NCBI GenBank assembly: GCA_902363825.1
Contig: CABJBK010000010.1
Location: forward strand, 47,364-111,363
Length of the DNA stretch: 64,000 nucleotides
Source: Lachnospiraceae bacterium
GTDB lineage: Bacteria > Bacillota > Clostridia > Lachnospirales > Lachnospiraceae
Direction: 5' to 3'
Below the pieces are notes generated by a model, which saw only the letters and a list, made by a program, of their open reading frames with translations, was not told the DNA's origin and did no database searches. How positions within the stretch are numbered: position 1 is the stretch's first letter; each line of letters starts with the position of its first letter. Of the stretch, positions 26,114 through 35,222 are shown piece by piece. The translations under genes were made by a program, and so were the position numbers.

Positions 26114-27787
26114 CTATTTTGTCTGTGTCGGCAGCTTATAAGAACTCTTGAGGGAAACGATACGGTTAAATACGAGCGCATCCTCTTTTGAATCCTTTGC
26201 GTCCACGCAGAAATATCCCTGACGTACAAACTGAAAACTGTCATAAGCTTTCGCGTCTGCCAGTGCCGGTTCTACATAACATTCTTTTAAAATCGTCAGC
26301 GAATTCGGGTTTAAATTCAAACTTCCGTCCTCATTATACACCCCAAGCTCTTCGTCGACAATATTTTCATACAAACGGATCTCTGCTTTTTTTGCATACG
26401 GAGCCGGAACCCAGTGGATCGTTCCCTTTACTTTTCTGCCATCCGGGCTGTTTCCACCCTTGGATGCCGGATCATAGGTACAGTGGATCTCAACCACTTT
26501 TCCGTTTTCATCCTTTTTATAATCCACACATTTTACGAAATACGCCTGCATCAGACGCACCTCATTTCCAGGGAACATGCGGAAATATTTTTTGGGCGGA
26601 TCTTCCATAAAATCTTCTCTGTCAATATAAAGTTCGCGGCAGAACGGAACCGTGTGTGTTCCGAGTGCTTCGTTTTCCATGTTATTGACTACGGTCAGTT
26701 CTTCGACCTGTCCCTCCGGATAATTGTCGATGATGACTTTGATTGGATCAAGCACCGCCATCATACGGGCACGCTTTAATTTCAGATCTTCACGGATGCA
26801 GTATTCGAGCATCGCGTAATCCGTCACGGAATTTGCCTTTGAAATACCGCAGAGTTCCACAAACTGCTTGATGGATTCCGGGGTAAAACCTCTTCTGCGC
26901 AGTGCGGCGATCGAAACCAGACGCGGGTCATCCCATCCGTCTACGATCCCCTCTTCTACCAGTTTTTTGATGTAGCGCTTTCCGGTAACCACATTTTTTA
27001 AATACAGTTTTGCAAACTCGATCTGTTTTGGCGGATTTTCAAATTCCAGTTCGCGTACCACCCAGTCATAAAGCGGTCTGTGATCCTCAAATTCCAGGGT
27101 ACAGATGGAATGTGTGATCCCCTCGATCGCATCTTCGATCGGATGTGCGAAATCATACATCGGATAGATACACCACTTGTCTCCGGTTCTGTGATGTGTC
27201 ATATGCGCAACACGGTAGATGACCGGATCACGCATGTTGATATTCGGGGATGACATATCGATCCTTGCGCGAAGTACTTTCGTTCCGTCTTCGAATTTTC
27301 CGTTTTTCATATCCTCAAACAGCGCAAGGTTCTCTTCCACGCTCCGTCCCACCGACGGGTCTTCTTTTCCAGGCTCTGTCAGTGTACCACGGTACTCACG
27401 GATCTCATCCGCAGTCAGGTCTGACACATACGCCTTGCCCTTGCGGATCAGCTTTACCGCGCACTCGTACATCTGGTCGAAATAATCGGATGCGAAAAAC
27501 AGTCTGTCCTCCCAGTCCGCGCCGAGCCATTTGATGTCTTCCTTGATCGCTTCCACGAATTCGTTTTTTTCCTTGGTCGGATTCGTATCGTCAAAACGCA
27601 TGTTAAATTTTCCGCCGTATTCCTGCGCCAGTCCGTAATTTAAAAGGATGGACTTCGCATGTCCGATATGAAGGTAGCCGTTTGGCTCCGGCGGGAATCT
27701 AGTATGAACGGTCTTACAGTGACCCTCTTCTAAATCTTTATCAATGATCTGTTCAATGAAATTTCTGGAAACTGTTTCGTTTTCCAT
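26114..27787 (-). CDS. glnS: Glutaminyl-tRNA synthetase
   Basis: Charges tRNA-Gln directly; 557 residues. The class I HIGH motif is in [15 protein letters not shown] (about residues 32-46), followed by [29 protein letters not shown] and [20 protein letters not shown]. The KMSKS-equivalent reads [11 protein letters not shown], where E. coli has VMSKRKL; the second lysine and arginine are kept. The C-terminal beta-barrel anticodon domain (from about 340) includes [23 protein letters not shown] elements. Many Firmicutes lack GlnRS and use GatCAB, so its presence is characteristic for this lineage rather than for the phylum. It heads the glnS-DUF2225-MocR gene group. Confidence 0.96.
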   Translation of the reverse strand: MENETVSRNFIEQIIDKDLEEGHCKTVHTRFPPEPNGYLHIGHAKSILLNYGLAQEYGGKFNMRFDDTNPTKEKNEFVEAIKEDIKWLGADWEDRLFFASDYFDQMYECAVKLIRKGKAYVSDLTADEIREYRGTLTEPGKEDPSVGRSVEENLALFEDMKNGKFEDGTKVLRARIDMSSPNINMRDPVIYRVAHMTHHRTGDKWCIYPMYDFAHPIEDAIEGITHSICTLEFEDHRPLYDWVVRELEFENPPKQIEFAKLYLKNVVTGKRYIKKLVEEGIVDGWDDPRLVSIAALRRRGFTPESIKQFVELCGISKANSVTDYAMLEYCIREDLKLKRARMMAVLDPIKVIIDNYPEGQVEELTVVNNMENEALGTHTVPFCRELYIDREDFMEDPPKKYFRMFPGNEVRLMQAYFVKCVDYKKDENGKVVEIHCTYDPASKGGNSPDGRKVKGTIHWVPAPYAKKAEIRLYENIVDEELGVYNEDGSLNLNPNSLTILKECYVEPALADAKAYDSFQFVRQGYFCVDAKDSKEDALVFNRIVSLKSSYKLPTQTK

Positions 27788-27878
27788 TGTATCTTCCTCC
27801 TGCTAAACTTACTCTATCACAATATTCTTATTATAAGGAAAATAATTTTGAAAAGCAACTGATAACTGCTAAAATCTT

Positions 27879-28853
27879 CTAATTATTTTCCGCGAAATAA
27901 GCGTCTATTCCATTCGCGATCCCGGCCGCGATCTTCGCCTGATAATCCGCTGTCGCCATACGCGTATCCTCTGCCGGATTGGTCATATATCCCATCTCGA
28001 CGATCGTAACCGGAACCTGGCACCAGTTGATCCCGCTCATCGAATCTGTCTCCCAGACATACTCCTTTTTGCATCCGGTCGATGCCACCAGCGCATCCAA
28101 CACATGGGAGGAAAGACTTTTGCTCTTTGTATAAAGGGAAGCATTGTACGGATTGGAGGATGTCTGGCAGATCGTCATCGCCCCGTTCGCATCCGCGTTT
28201 TCCGAACCGTTCGCGTGTATGCGCACAAACGCGTCCGCTCCCGCATTGTTTGCTACTGCCGCACGCTCGCTGTTGCTGATGTTTACATCATTGGACGTGC
28301 GCACCATGATAACGCGATAGCCCCGTCCTTCCAGCTCCGTCTGTAATTTTAATGCCACTTCAAGATTCAGCTCATACTCCGTCATTCCTGTGGTCGTCCC
28401 TGTCGTTCCACCGGCGACTTTTGCTTTCATCTCCGATGCCCCGGGTCCGACCGGCTCTTTTTCATTATTGCCCTTTGCCTGATGTCCCGCATCGATCACG
28501 ACCAGCTTTCCTGCGGTACTCTGCTGCGCGTCCGCTGTCTCCTCGCTCTGCGGCTGTTCTTCCGCCGCCTGGGTCTCAGTCTCTTCTGTCTCCTCTGCCG
28601 CCGGATTTCCCTGAGCCTCCGTACTTTCCATTGTTTCCGTTTCTTCCGGAATTTCAGTGCCTGCGGTCTCCTCCGTCATTTCTTCCGGCATCTCCACTGC
28701 CTCCGTCTCCGTTTCTAATTCCACACCGGTTTCTGTTTCCCGGATCACCGCTTCTGTCGTTTCCGCTGCCGGCTCTGTCTTCTGTCCACATCCCGCGCAG
28801 CCGATAAGCATTCCCGTAATCAGAAGTAAGATCCCTGCCTGTTTTCTTTTCAT
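27879..28853 (-). CDS. N-acetylmuramoyl-L-alanine amidase (Amidase_3) lipoprotein
   Basis: A peptidoglycan amidase of 324 residues. The lipoprotein signal has MLIGC with a second AGC just after. A Glu/Thr-rich low-complexity linker spans about residues 27-118. The Amidase_3 domain (about 120-322) shows [13 protein letters not shown] (zinc His), [18 protein letters not shown] (catalytic/zinc Glu), [29 protein letters not shown] (second zinc His) and the C-terminal [15 protein letters not shown] with the catalytic Glu. The layout is similar to CwlD/AmiC types but surface-tethered by lipid. It may act in wall turnover or daughter-cell separation. The neighbouring genes give no further hint. Confidence 0.93.
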   Translation of the reverse strand: MKRKQAGILLLITGMLIGCAGCGQKTEPAAETTEAVIRETETGVELETETEAVEMPEEMTEETAGTEIPEETETMESTEAQGNPAAEETEETETQAAEEQPQSEETADAQQSTAGKLVVIDAGHQAKGNNEKEPVGPGASEMKAKVAGGTTGTTTGMTEYELNLEVALKLQTELEGRGYRVIMVRTSNDVNISNSERAAVANNAGADAFVRIHANGSENADANGAMTICQTSSNPYNASLYTKSKSLSSHVLDALVASTGCKKEYVWETDSMSGINWCQVPVTIVEMGYMTNPAEDTRMATADYQAKIAAGIANGIDAYFAENN

Positions 28854-28966
28854 GTTCTTCCCTCTCTCTTTCTTTTTACCTGCTCTCTATTTTATCAGTC
28901 CGGGCGCCATCTGTAAACAGAGACGGAATGCACTTTCCTCTGCCGCTTTTCCGCCGTTATAGCAAA

Positions 28967-28997
28967 ACAGGCAGCTCCCTGCCCGGGAACCGCCTGT
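28967..28997 (-). terminator. Terminator after the rhomboid-like gene
   Basis: On the minus strand ACAGGCGGTTCCC and GGGAGCTGCCTGT pair (two G-U pairs) around a 5-base loop, followed by TTTTG. It lies 11 bases after the stop of the upstream gene. Confidence 0.8.
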
Positions 28998-29007
28998 ATC
29001 TGCTCCT

Positions 29008-29919
29008 TTAACTTCTGTGTACATGTTTATGCGTAAACAGATGATCCTGACAATATTCGTAATTTCCTTCACATTTGGAACAGAAACGGAACTCCAGATT
29101 CGGATCATCCAGTTCTGTTCTGCCGCAGATCGCGCATTTGTGCTTCGAGATCTTTGCCCCGCGTCTGCTCTCCCCGGTACTTGCCCGGTATGCCCTGCGC
29201 CGGTGTACCTCATGCGGCGTGTAACGCTGCAGGTTTTTGGTAGAAAGATAAAAGATCAGGAAGTTTAACAGGGATAAGAGGATCGTCACTAACATGATGA
29301 TCGTCACCCACCATGCCATTGCCGTTCCAAGCACCGCATGGATACTGGCAAAGGTACGGATCAGATCATAGCCGATAAACGCCAGATATACCCATGCCAT
29401 CCATTTCATCTTGATCGGAATGATAAAGTATAACATCACCTGCATGTCCGGATACATTGCCGCAAATGCCAGAAAGATCGACATATTGATGTAAGTCGTG
29501 CTGATGATGCCGCCCATCAGGCTGCTTGCCATATAAGCGGATGCCTGTCCGAAGATCAGATAGATCACACCGTACATGAGAAGACTGCCGACAACGGTCA
29601 GCAGAATGCCTCCGAAAATATAAACATTAAACCGGAAGGTTCCCCAGGTATTCTCCAATATCCGGCCAAGCTGAAAATAAAACAACATCATGATGATCAG
29701 GAAAAACACATTGCTGTCCGTCGGCTGGAAGATCCAGGTGATGATCCGCCAGATCTGTCCGTGCAGTACATAGTACGGCTGCATATTCAGATATCCCAAA
29801 AGCGTCGGGCTTAAATACTGTAAGAAAAATCCGATGCAGTACGCTCCGATCAGATATATGATCAGGTTCGGAATCGCGTATCTGCCAAACTTCCGTTCCA
29901 TTTTATTCAGAAAATCCAT
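29008..29919 (-). CDS. Rhomboid-fold membrane protein with C-terminal zinc ribbon, probably non-catalytic
   Basis: A 303-residue protein. The ATG at 29919 (MDFLNKMERKFGRYAIPNL) has GGAG 8 bases upstream; an in-frame start 114 bases earlier has no support. Six or so membrane segments cover residues about 15-225. The stretch GQIWRIITWIFQP ... FYFQLGRILENTWGTFRFN is the rhomboid/derlin L1-TM2-TM3 signature, and FLAFAAMYPD matches the end of TM4. The catalytic GxSG is absent where it should be (YINMS) and the TM6 histidine is not evident, so it is likely a pseudoprotease. The C-terminus has a zinc ribbon with CAICG, FCSKCEGNYEYC and HLFTHKH. It seems monocistronic. Confidence 0.72.
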   Translation of the reverse strand: MDFLNKMERKFGRYAIPNLIIYLIGAYCIGFFLQYLSPTLLGYLNMQPYYVLHGQIWRIITWIFQPTDSNVFFLIIMMLFYFQLGRILENTWGTFRFNVYIFGGILLTVVGSLLMYGVIYLIFGQASAYMASSLMGGIISTTYINMSIFLAFAAMYPDMQVMLYFIIPIKMKWMAWVYLAFIGYDLIRTFASIHAVLGTAMAWWVTIIMLVTILLSLLNFLIFYLSTKNLQRYTPHEVHRRRAYRASTGESRRGAKISKHKCAICGRTELDDPNLEFRFCSKCEGNYEYCQDHLFTHKHVHRS

Positions 29920-30061
29920 ATTTCTCACTCCATTTTTCTTGATTTGATTAAGAAAGCAGCTGCCGCCATCCGCAGCAACTGCCAGCCTTTTTCTCATTAT
30001 ATGGTTCGGGAAAACTTTTGTCAATGAATGCACTGTTTCTTCATAAAAACTTTATAATTCT

Positions 30062-30538
30062 TTACAATTCACTGTCATCCATGATCTCATATTCCAGTCT
30101 GCTTCCCTGCATACGCATAATTTCCGGAGACTCCTGTTCTTCCACCGCTTCTTCCGCCATCACCCGGGACTGCGGTCGCTGCATAGTCCCTCCTCCCTGC
30201 ATGTTCTGCGGCTGCTGCATAGTTTCTCCGCTCTGCATGTTCTGCGGCTGCTGCATAGTTCCTCCGCTCTGCATGTTCTGCGGCTGTCCTGCATTTGCTC
30301 CGGTCCGTGGTTCTTTTCCGCCGTTCCATGACATATTGTATACAGGAACACAGAGTTCATCCCCCACCTGCAGATTATAGATATTTACATAAGGGTTGGC
30401 ATACATGAGTGCCGAGACACTGACTCCATGCATTTTCCCGATTTTATATAAAGTATCTCCTTCTTTTACTACGTGAATGATTCCGGTGCAGTTCGCCGTC
30501 ATATACCGGTTATGCACCATATTTGCTCCCTGATCCAT
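30062..30538 (-). CDS. LysM-domain protein with Q/N/M-rich tandem repeat
   Basis: A 158-residue protein. The ATG at 30538 has GGGAG 8 bases upstream. It has no signal peptide or membrane segment. The LysM domain (about residues 20-65) reads HVVKEGDTLYKIGKMHGVS and ends LQVGDELCVPVYN. Residues about 83-122 are three 12-residue units of the type QPQNMQSGGTMQ. The acidic tail ends EYEIMDDSEL. A LysM without export signal plus a Gln/Met-rich repeat recalls SafA, the Bacillus spore inner-coat organiser. A mother-cell spore-coat role is possible but only inferred. Confidence 0.75.
   Translation of the reverse strand: MDQGANMVHNRYMTANCTGIIHVVKEGDTLYKIGKMHGVSVSALMYANPYVNIYNLQVGDELCVPVYNMSWNGGKEPRTGANAGQPQNMQSGGTMQQPQNMQSGETMQQPQNMQGGGTMQRPQSRVMAEEAVEEQESPEIMRMQGSRLEYEIMDDSEL
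30171..30296 (-). repeat. 36-base tandem repeat inside the LysM gene
   Basis: Units starting at 30197, 30233 and 30269 share CTGCATGTTCTGCGGCTG and are exactly 36 bases apart, with a degenerate partial copy on the 5' side. They encode 12-residue units in frame. Copy number could vary by slippage without frameshift. Confidence 0.9.
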
Positions 30539-30652
30539 GATCCTTACTCCCGATTTCTTTCCCTTTATCTTATTCTGTTTTGGGCATTTTGTTCCCTTTT
30601 TACCGGAAAATCAGGGAAAATATAAACTATTTCTAAAATTAATTTTTCCTCG

Positions 30653-30681
30653 TTGTTTTTTGTATTTTCCTGTCGTATAAT
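30653..30681 (+). promoter_or_regulatory. Sigma-A promoter of the activator/dehydratase fusion gene
   Basis: TTGTTT (30653-30658), a 17-base spacer and a perfect TATAAT (30676-30681), about 60 bases before the start codon. Confidence 0.7.
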
Positions 30682-30739
30682 GTACCTTGTTCAATTTACA
30701 GTGATGTATATATATAATATGAAATAACAGGTGATATTT

Positions 30740-33700
30740 ATGGAAAACAATAACTTGCACAAGCTTGGTATAGACATTGGTTCTACTACCGTAAAAGTTG
30801 CAGTCTTAAATGAAAAAGATGAACTTTTATTTTCAGATTACGAGAGACATTTCGCGAATATCCGTGAGACGTTGAAGTCACTGGTGGAAAAAATGCACCA
30901 GACCCTCGGCAATATCGCGCTCTCTCCGATGATCACCGGTTCCGGCGGACTTACCCTCGCAAAGCATCTGGGTATTCCGTTTGTCCAGGAGGTTATCTCT
31001 GTTTCTACCGCTCTGCAGCACTATGCGCCGCAGACGGACGTCGCCATCGAACTTGGCGGTGAGGATGCCAAGATCATCTATTTTGAAGGCGGTAACGTAG
31101 AACAACGTATGAATGGAATCTGTGCCGGTGGTACCGGCTCTTTTATTGACCAGATGGCTTCCCTTTTACAGACCGATGCCCCTGGTCTGAATGAGTATGC
31201 CAAAAATTACAAGGCGATCTACCCGATCGCTGCACGCTGTGGTGTATTTGCGAAGACAGATATCCAGCCGCTCATCAACGAAGGTGCGACCAGAGAGGAT
31301 CTCTCCGCTTCCATCTTCCAGGCTGTCGTCAACCAGACCATCAGTGGTCTTGCCTGTGGAAAACCGATCCGCGGACACGTTGCTTTTCTCGGCGGTCCAC
31401 TTCACTTTCTCTCAGAATTAAAGGCCACTTTCATCCGCACATTAAAGCTGGATGACGAGCATGCGATCACACCGGAAAATTCCCATCTTTTCGCTGCGAT
31501 CGGATCTGCCTTAAACTATAAATCCGAAGTTACGACTACAACGGACGAGCTTCTTGAAAAGCTCTCATCCGACATTCATATGGAATTTGAAGTGGAACGT
31601 ATGGAGCCTCTCTTTAAAGATCAGGCAGAGTACGATGCATTTTTAGACCGTCATAGCAACAACCATGTCACGACCGGTGATATCGCGTCCTACAAGGGCG
31701 ACTGTTATCTCGGTATCGATGCCGGCTCTACCACGACCAAAGTCGCGCTGGTAGGCGAGGACGGCTCCCTGCTCTACTCTTTTTACAGCAACAACAACGG
31801 AAGCCCGCTCGCGACCTGTATCCGTTCGATCAAGGAGATCTACCGTCTTCTTCCTGCGGACGCGCATATCGTGCACTCCTGTTCTACCGGTTACGGCGAG
31901 GCTCTGATCAAAGCTGCCTTAATGCTGGATGAGGGAGAGGTTGAAACCGTTTCCCACTACTATGCCGCTGCATTCTTTGATCCGGAGGTTGACTGTATCC
32001 TCGACATCGGTGGTCAGGATATGAAATGCATCAAGATCAAGAATCAGACCGTAGACAGCGTCCAGTTGAACGAAGCCTGCTCCTCCGGCTGCGGTTCCTT
32101 CATCGAGACCTTTGCAAAATCCCTTAACTTCTCGGTACAGGACTTCGCGAAGGAAGCCCTGTTTGCGAAAAATCCGATCGATCTCGGAACACGCTGTACG
32201 GTATTTATGAATTCCAAGGTAAAACAGGCGCAGAAGGAAGGCGCTTCCGTTGCGGATATTTCCGCCGGACTTGCCTACTCCGTCATCAAGAATGCACTGT
32301 TTAAGGTTATCAAGCTTTCTGATCCGAGCGAACTCGGAAAAAATATCGTTGTACAGGGTGGTACTTTCTATAATGATGCTGTTTTGCGCAGCTTTGAAAA
32401 GATTTCCGGCTGCAAGGCAACCAGACCGGATATTGCAGGTATCATGGGTGCGTTCGGTGCCGCTTTGATCGCCAGAGAACGTCACACCAAAGACTATACT
32501 TCCACTATGCTTGGCATCAATGATATCAACAAGCTGACCTTTGATACAAAGCTGACCCGCTGCCAGGGATGTACGAACCACTGTCTTTTAACGATCAACC
32601 TGTTTTCGGGCAACCGCCGCTATATTACCGGTAACCGCTGTGAACGCGGACTGGGCAAGGCAAAGAGCAGCGAAAATATCCCGAACCTGTTTGAATACAA
32701 AAACAAACGGATCTTTGACTATGAACCGCTCTCCGATGCGGAAGCGGTGCGTGGAGCCATCGGTATCCCGAGAGTATTAAATATGTACGAAAACTACCCG
32801 TTCTGGGCTACCTTCTTTAAAGCCCTGAAATTTAAGGTAGTGCTCTCCCCGCAGTCCACACGTTCCATTTACGAGCTTGGCATCGAATCGATCCCGAGTG
32901 AATCGGAATGTTATCCGGCGAAACTGGCGCACGGCCACGTTTCCTGGCTGATCCATCAGGGGATTGACTGCATTTTTTATCCGTGTATTCCATATGAGCG
33001 GAACGAATTTCCGGATTCCAACAACCACTACAACTGCCCGATCGTAACCTCCTACGCGGAAAACATCAAAAATAACGTGGACGAGATCACATCCGGACAG
33101 GTGCGGTTCTTAAATCCGTTTATGTCTTTCACAAATAAAAAGGTTCTCTCCAAACGTCTCGAAGAGATCTTTAAAGAGGAATTTGACATTCCGGCATCGG
33201 AAGTGCACGCTGCCGCGGATGCCGCATGGCAGGAACTTTCCAATACCAGAGAGGAAATGAAGAAAAAGGGCGAAGAAGTCATCGCCTACTTAAAGAAGAC
33301 CGGCAAACGCGGTATCGTCCTCGCCGGACGTCCTTACCATGTGGACCCGGAGATCAACCACGGTATCCCGGAACTGATCAACTCCTACGGTCTTGCAGTG
33401 CTGACCGAGGATTCCGTTGCGCATCTGGCAAAAGTGGAACGTCCGCTTATCGTTATGGATCAGTGGATGTACCACTCAAGACTCTACGCCGCTGCCAACT
33501 ATGTAAAGACGACCGACAACCTGGATCTGATCCAGTTAAACTCTTTCGGCTGCGGTCTCGACGCCGTAACAACGGACTGTGTGAGCGACATTTTGACCAA
33601 ATCCGGCAAGATCTACACCTGCTTAAAGATCGATGAGGTAAACAATCTCGGTGCCGCGCGTATCCGTGTACGCTCCTTACTCGCCGCGATCCGCGTGCGT

Positions 33701-34996
33701 GAAATGCGTAATACAGACAAAAACCGCAAGATCGTTCCGGCAAACTACAACCGGACCGTCTTTACCAAGGAAATGCGCAAAGATTATACGATCCTCTGCC
33801 CGCAGATGTCTCCGATCCATTTTGAGCTGCTACAGCCGGCTTTCCGCGCTGCCGGTTACAATCTGGTCGTTCTTGACAATGACAACCGGACGGCGATCAA
33901 CGCAGGACTGAAATTCGTAAATAACGATGCCTGCTATCCGTCCCTGATGGTCGTAGGCCAGATCATGGATGCCGTCATGTCCGGCAAGTATGACATGACA
34001 AAGACGGCTGTCCTTATTTCCCAGACCGGTGGCGGATGCCGTGCCAGCAATTACATCGGTTTTATCCGCCGTGCGCTGGAAAAAGCCGGTTACCCGGATA
34101 TTCCGGTCATTTCCATCAATTTAAGCGGACTGGAAAAGAACCCCGGCTTTAAATTTACTCCGGCTCTGATCCAGCATGGTCTTTACGCGCTGGAATTCGG
34201 CGACATCTTTATGCGCTGTCTGTACCGCACCAGACCGTACGAGGCAGTAAAGGGTTCCGCCAATGCCATGCATGAGAAATGGAAGAAAAAGGTCATTGCC
34301 TTTGTCACACAGGATAAGATCCTGTCACACAAGAAATATAAGCAGATGTGCCGCGATATCATCCGCGACTTTGACAATCTGCCGATGCTCGACATCAAAA
34401 AGCCGCGCGTCGGTGTCGTCGGCGAGATCCTGGTAAAATTCCTTCCTGCCGCAAACAATTATCTGGTTGACCTCTTAGAGGCGGAAGGTGCTGAGGCTGT
34501 TGTACCGGATCTTACAGACTTCCTGCTCTACTGCTTCTACAACCAGAATTTCAAGGCAGAAAACCTGGGCATGAGCCGCAAATCGCAGTTTACATCCAAC
34601 ATGGGCATCAAGTTCTTTGAATGGTTAAGAAGCGCTGCCAGAGACGAATTTGAAAAGAGCAAACACTTTGATCCGCCTGCGCACATTGAAACCCTCGCGA
34701 AATACGCGGACGAGATCGTTTCCCACGGAAACCAGACCGGCGAAGGATGGTTCCTCACCGGCGAGATGTTAGAGCTGATCCACACCGGAACGAACAACAT
34801 CGTTTGTACGCAGCCATTTGCCTGCCTGCCGAACCATATCGTAGGAAAAGGTGTTATTAAGAAGCTGCGCCACGAGTATCCGCTGTCCAACATCGTTGCG
34901 ATCGATTATGACCCGGGTGCCAGCGAAGTAAACCAGCTCAACCGAATCAAGCTGATGCTTTCCACCGCGAACAAAAATCTCTCAAAGGAAGCATAG
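30740..34996 (+). CDS. Double BadF/HgdC-type activator fused to 2-hydroxyacyl-CoA dehydratase-like domains
   Basis: A giant cytoplasmic iron-sulfur protein of 1418 residues; the ATG at 30740 has AGGTGA 5 bases upstream. Two ASKHA ATPase (BcrAD/BadFG) domains come first. Domain 1 (about 8-270) has [21 protein letters not shown] and [11 protein letters not shown]. Domain 2 (about 325-590) has [22 protein letters not shown] and [11 protein letters not shown]. Each keeps the two cysteines that in HgdC dimers hold one bridging [4Fe-4S] cluster. From about 640 come DUF2229/HgdB-like domains with [32 protein letters not shown] and [13 protein letters not shown]. Homologues are widespread in anaerobic Firmicutes. 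The substrate is not known. It has its own promoter and terminator. Confidence 0.9.
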   Translation: MENNNLHKLGIDIGSTTVKVAVLNEKDELLFSDYERHFANIRETLKSLVEKMHQTLGNIALSPMITGSGGLTLAKHLGIPFVQEVISVSTALQHYAPQTDVAIELGGEDAKIIYFEGGNVEQRMNGICAGGTGSFIDQMASLLQTDAPGLNEYAKNYKAIYPIAARCGVFAKTDIQPLINEGATREDLSASIFQAVVNQTISGLACGKPIRGHVAFLGGPLHFLSELKATFIRTLKLDDEHAITPENSHLFAAIGSALNYKSEVTTTTDELLEKLSSDIHMEFEVERMEPLFKDQAEYDAFLDRHSNNHVTTGDIASYKGDCYLGIDAGSTTTKVALVGEDGSLLYSFYSNNNGSPLATCIRSIKEIYRLLPADAHIVHSCSTGYGEALIKAALMLDEGEVETVSHYYAAAFFDPEVDCILDIGGQDMKCIKIKNQTVDSVQLNEACSSGCGSFIETFAKSLNFSVQDFAKEALFAKNPIDLGTRCTVFMNSKVKQAQKEGASVADISAGLAYSVIKNALFKVIKLSDPSELGKNIVVQGGTFYNDAVLRSFEKISGCKATRPDIAGIMGAFGAALIARERHTKDYTSTMLGINDINKLTFDTKLTRCQGCTNHCLLTINLFSGNRRYITGNRCERGLGKAKSSENIPNLFEYKNKRIFDYEPLSDAEAVRGAIGIPRVLNMYENYPFWATFFKALKFKVVLSPQSTRSIYELGIESIPSESECYPAKLAHGHVSWLIHQGIDCIFYPCIPYERNEFPDSNNHYNCPIVTSYAENIKNNVDEITSGQVRFLNPFMSFTNKKVLSKRLEEIFKEEFDIPASEVHAAADAAWQELSNTREEMKKKGEEVIAYLKKTGKRGIVLAGRPYHVDPEINHGIPELINSYGLAVLTEDSVAHLAKVERPLIVMDQWMYHSRLYAAANYVKTTDNLDLIQLNSFGCGLDAVTTDCVSDILTKSGKIYTCLKIDEVNNLGAARIRVRSLLAAIRVREMRNTDKNRKIVPANYNRTVFTKEMRKDYTILCPQMSPIHFELLQPAFRAAGYNLVVLDNDNRTAINAGLKFVNNDACYPSLMVVGQIMDAVMSGKYDMTKTAVLISQTGGGCRASNYIGFIRRALEKAGYPDIPVISINLSGLEKNPGFKFTPALIQHGLYALEFGDIFMRCLYRTRPYEAVKGSANAMHEKWKKKVIAFVTQDKILSHKKYKQMCRDIIRDFDNLPMLDIKKPRVGVVGEILVKFLPAANNYLVDLLEAEGAEAVVPDLTDFLLYCFYNQNFKAENLGMSRKSQFTSNMGIKFFEWLRSAARDEFEKSKHFDPPAHIETLAKYADEIVSHGNQTGEGWFLTGEMLELIHTGTNNIVCTQPFACLPNHIVGKGVIKKLRHEYPLSNIVAIDYDPGASEVNQLNRIKLMLSTANKNLSKEA

Positions 34997-35033
34997 GTCT
35001 GATCCGCACCTTATGAGTTTATAAGAATTTAAT

Positions 35034-35075
35034 AAATGGAGAATCCCTTATTTTATCTGGGGTTCTCCATTTTTA
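35034..35075 (+). terminator. Terminator of the activator/dehydratase fusion gene
   Basis: Arms AAATGGAGAATCCC and GGGGTTCTCCATTT (one G-U pair) with an 11-base loop, followed by T-rich sequence. It directly abuts the CIRCE element of htpG. Confidence 0.9.
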
Positions 35076-35102
35076 TTAGCACTCATTTTGAAAGAGTGCT
35101 AA
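35076..35102 (+). promoter_or_regulatory. CIRCE element (HrcA operator) of htpG
   Basis: A perfect match to the CIRCE consensus: TTAGCACTC (35076-35084), nine bases and GAGTGCTAA (35094-35102). It lies just upstream of the putative -35. Repression by HrcA, relieved on heat shock, is expected from the family of sites. Confidence 0.95.
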
Positions 35103-35109
35103 TTTTCTA

Positions 35110-35136
35110 TTGACTTTTGCGCAGACGAGTTATAAT
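35110..35136 (+). promoter_or_regulatory. Promoter of htpG
   Basis: TTGACT (35110-35115) and TATAAT (35131-35136), separated by only 15 bases, which is short. The 5' UTR would be about 80 bases. Confidence 0.6.
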
Positions 35137-35222
35137 ATTTTACTTGTAGATTTTAACTTATCTTTTGTATACGAGACGGGTTTCCGTCATCCGATCATGA
35201 TTTATAAAGGAGTGTTGTATTT

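Noticed and set aside
30171..30296. 36-base periodic repeat as possible CRISPR
   Set aside because: No unique spacers; units are contiguous, in frame and encode a protein repeat.
31919..32581. 220-codon open frame on the minus strand
   Set aside because: Antisense to the activator/dehydratase fusion gene; shadow frame.
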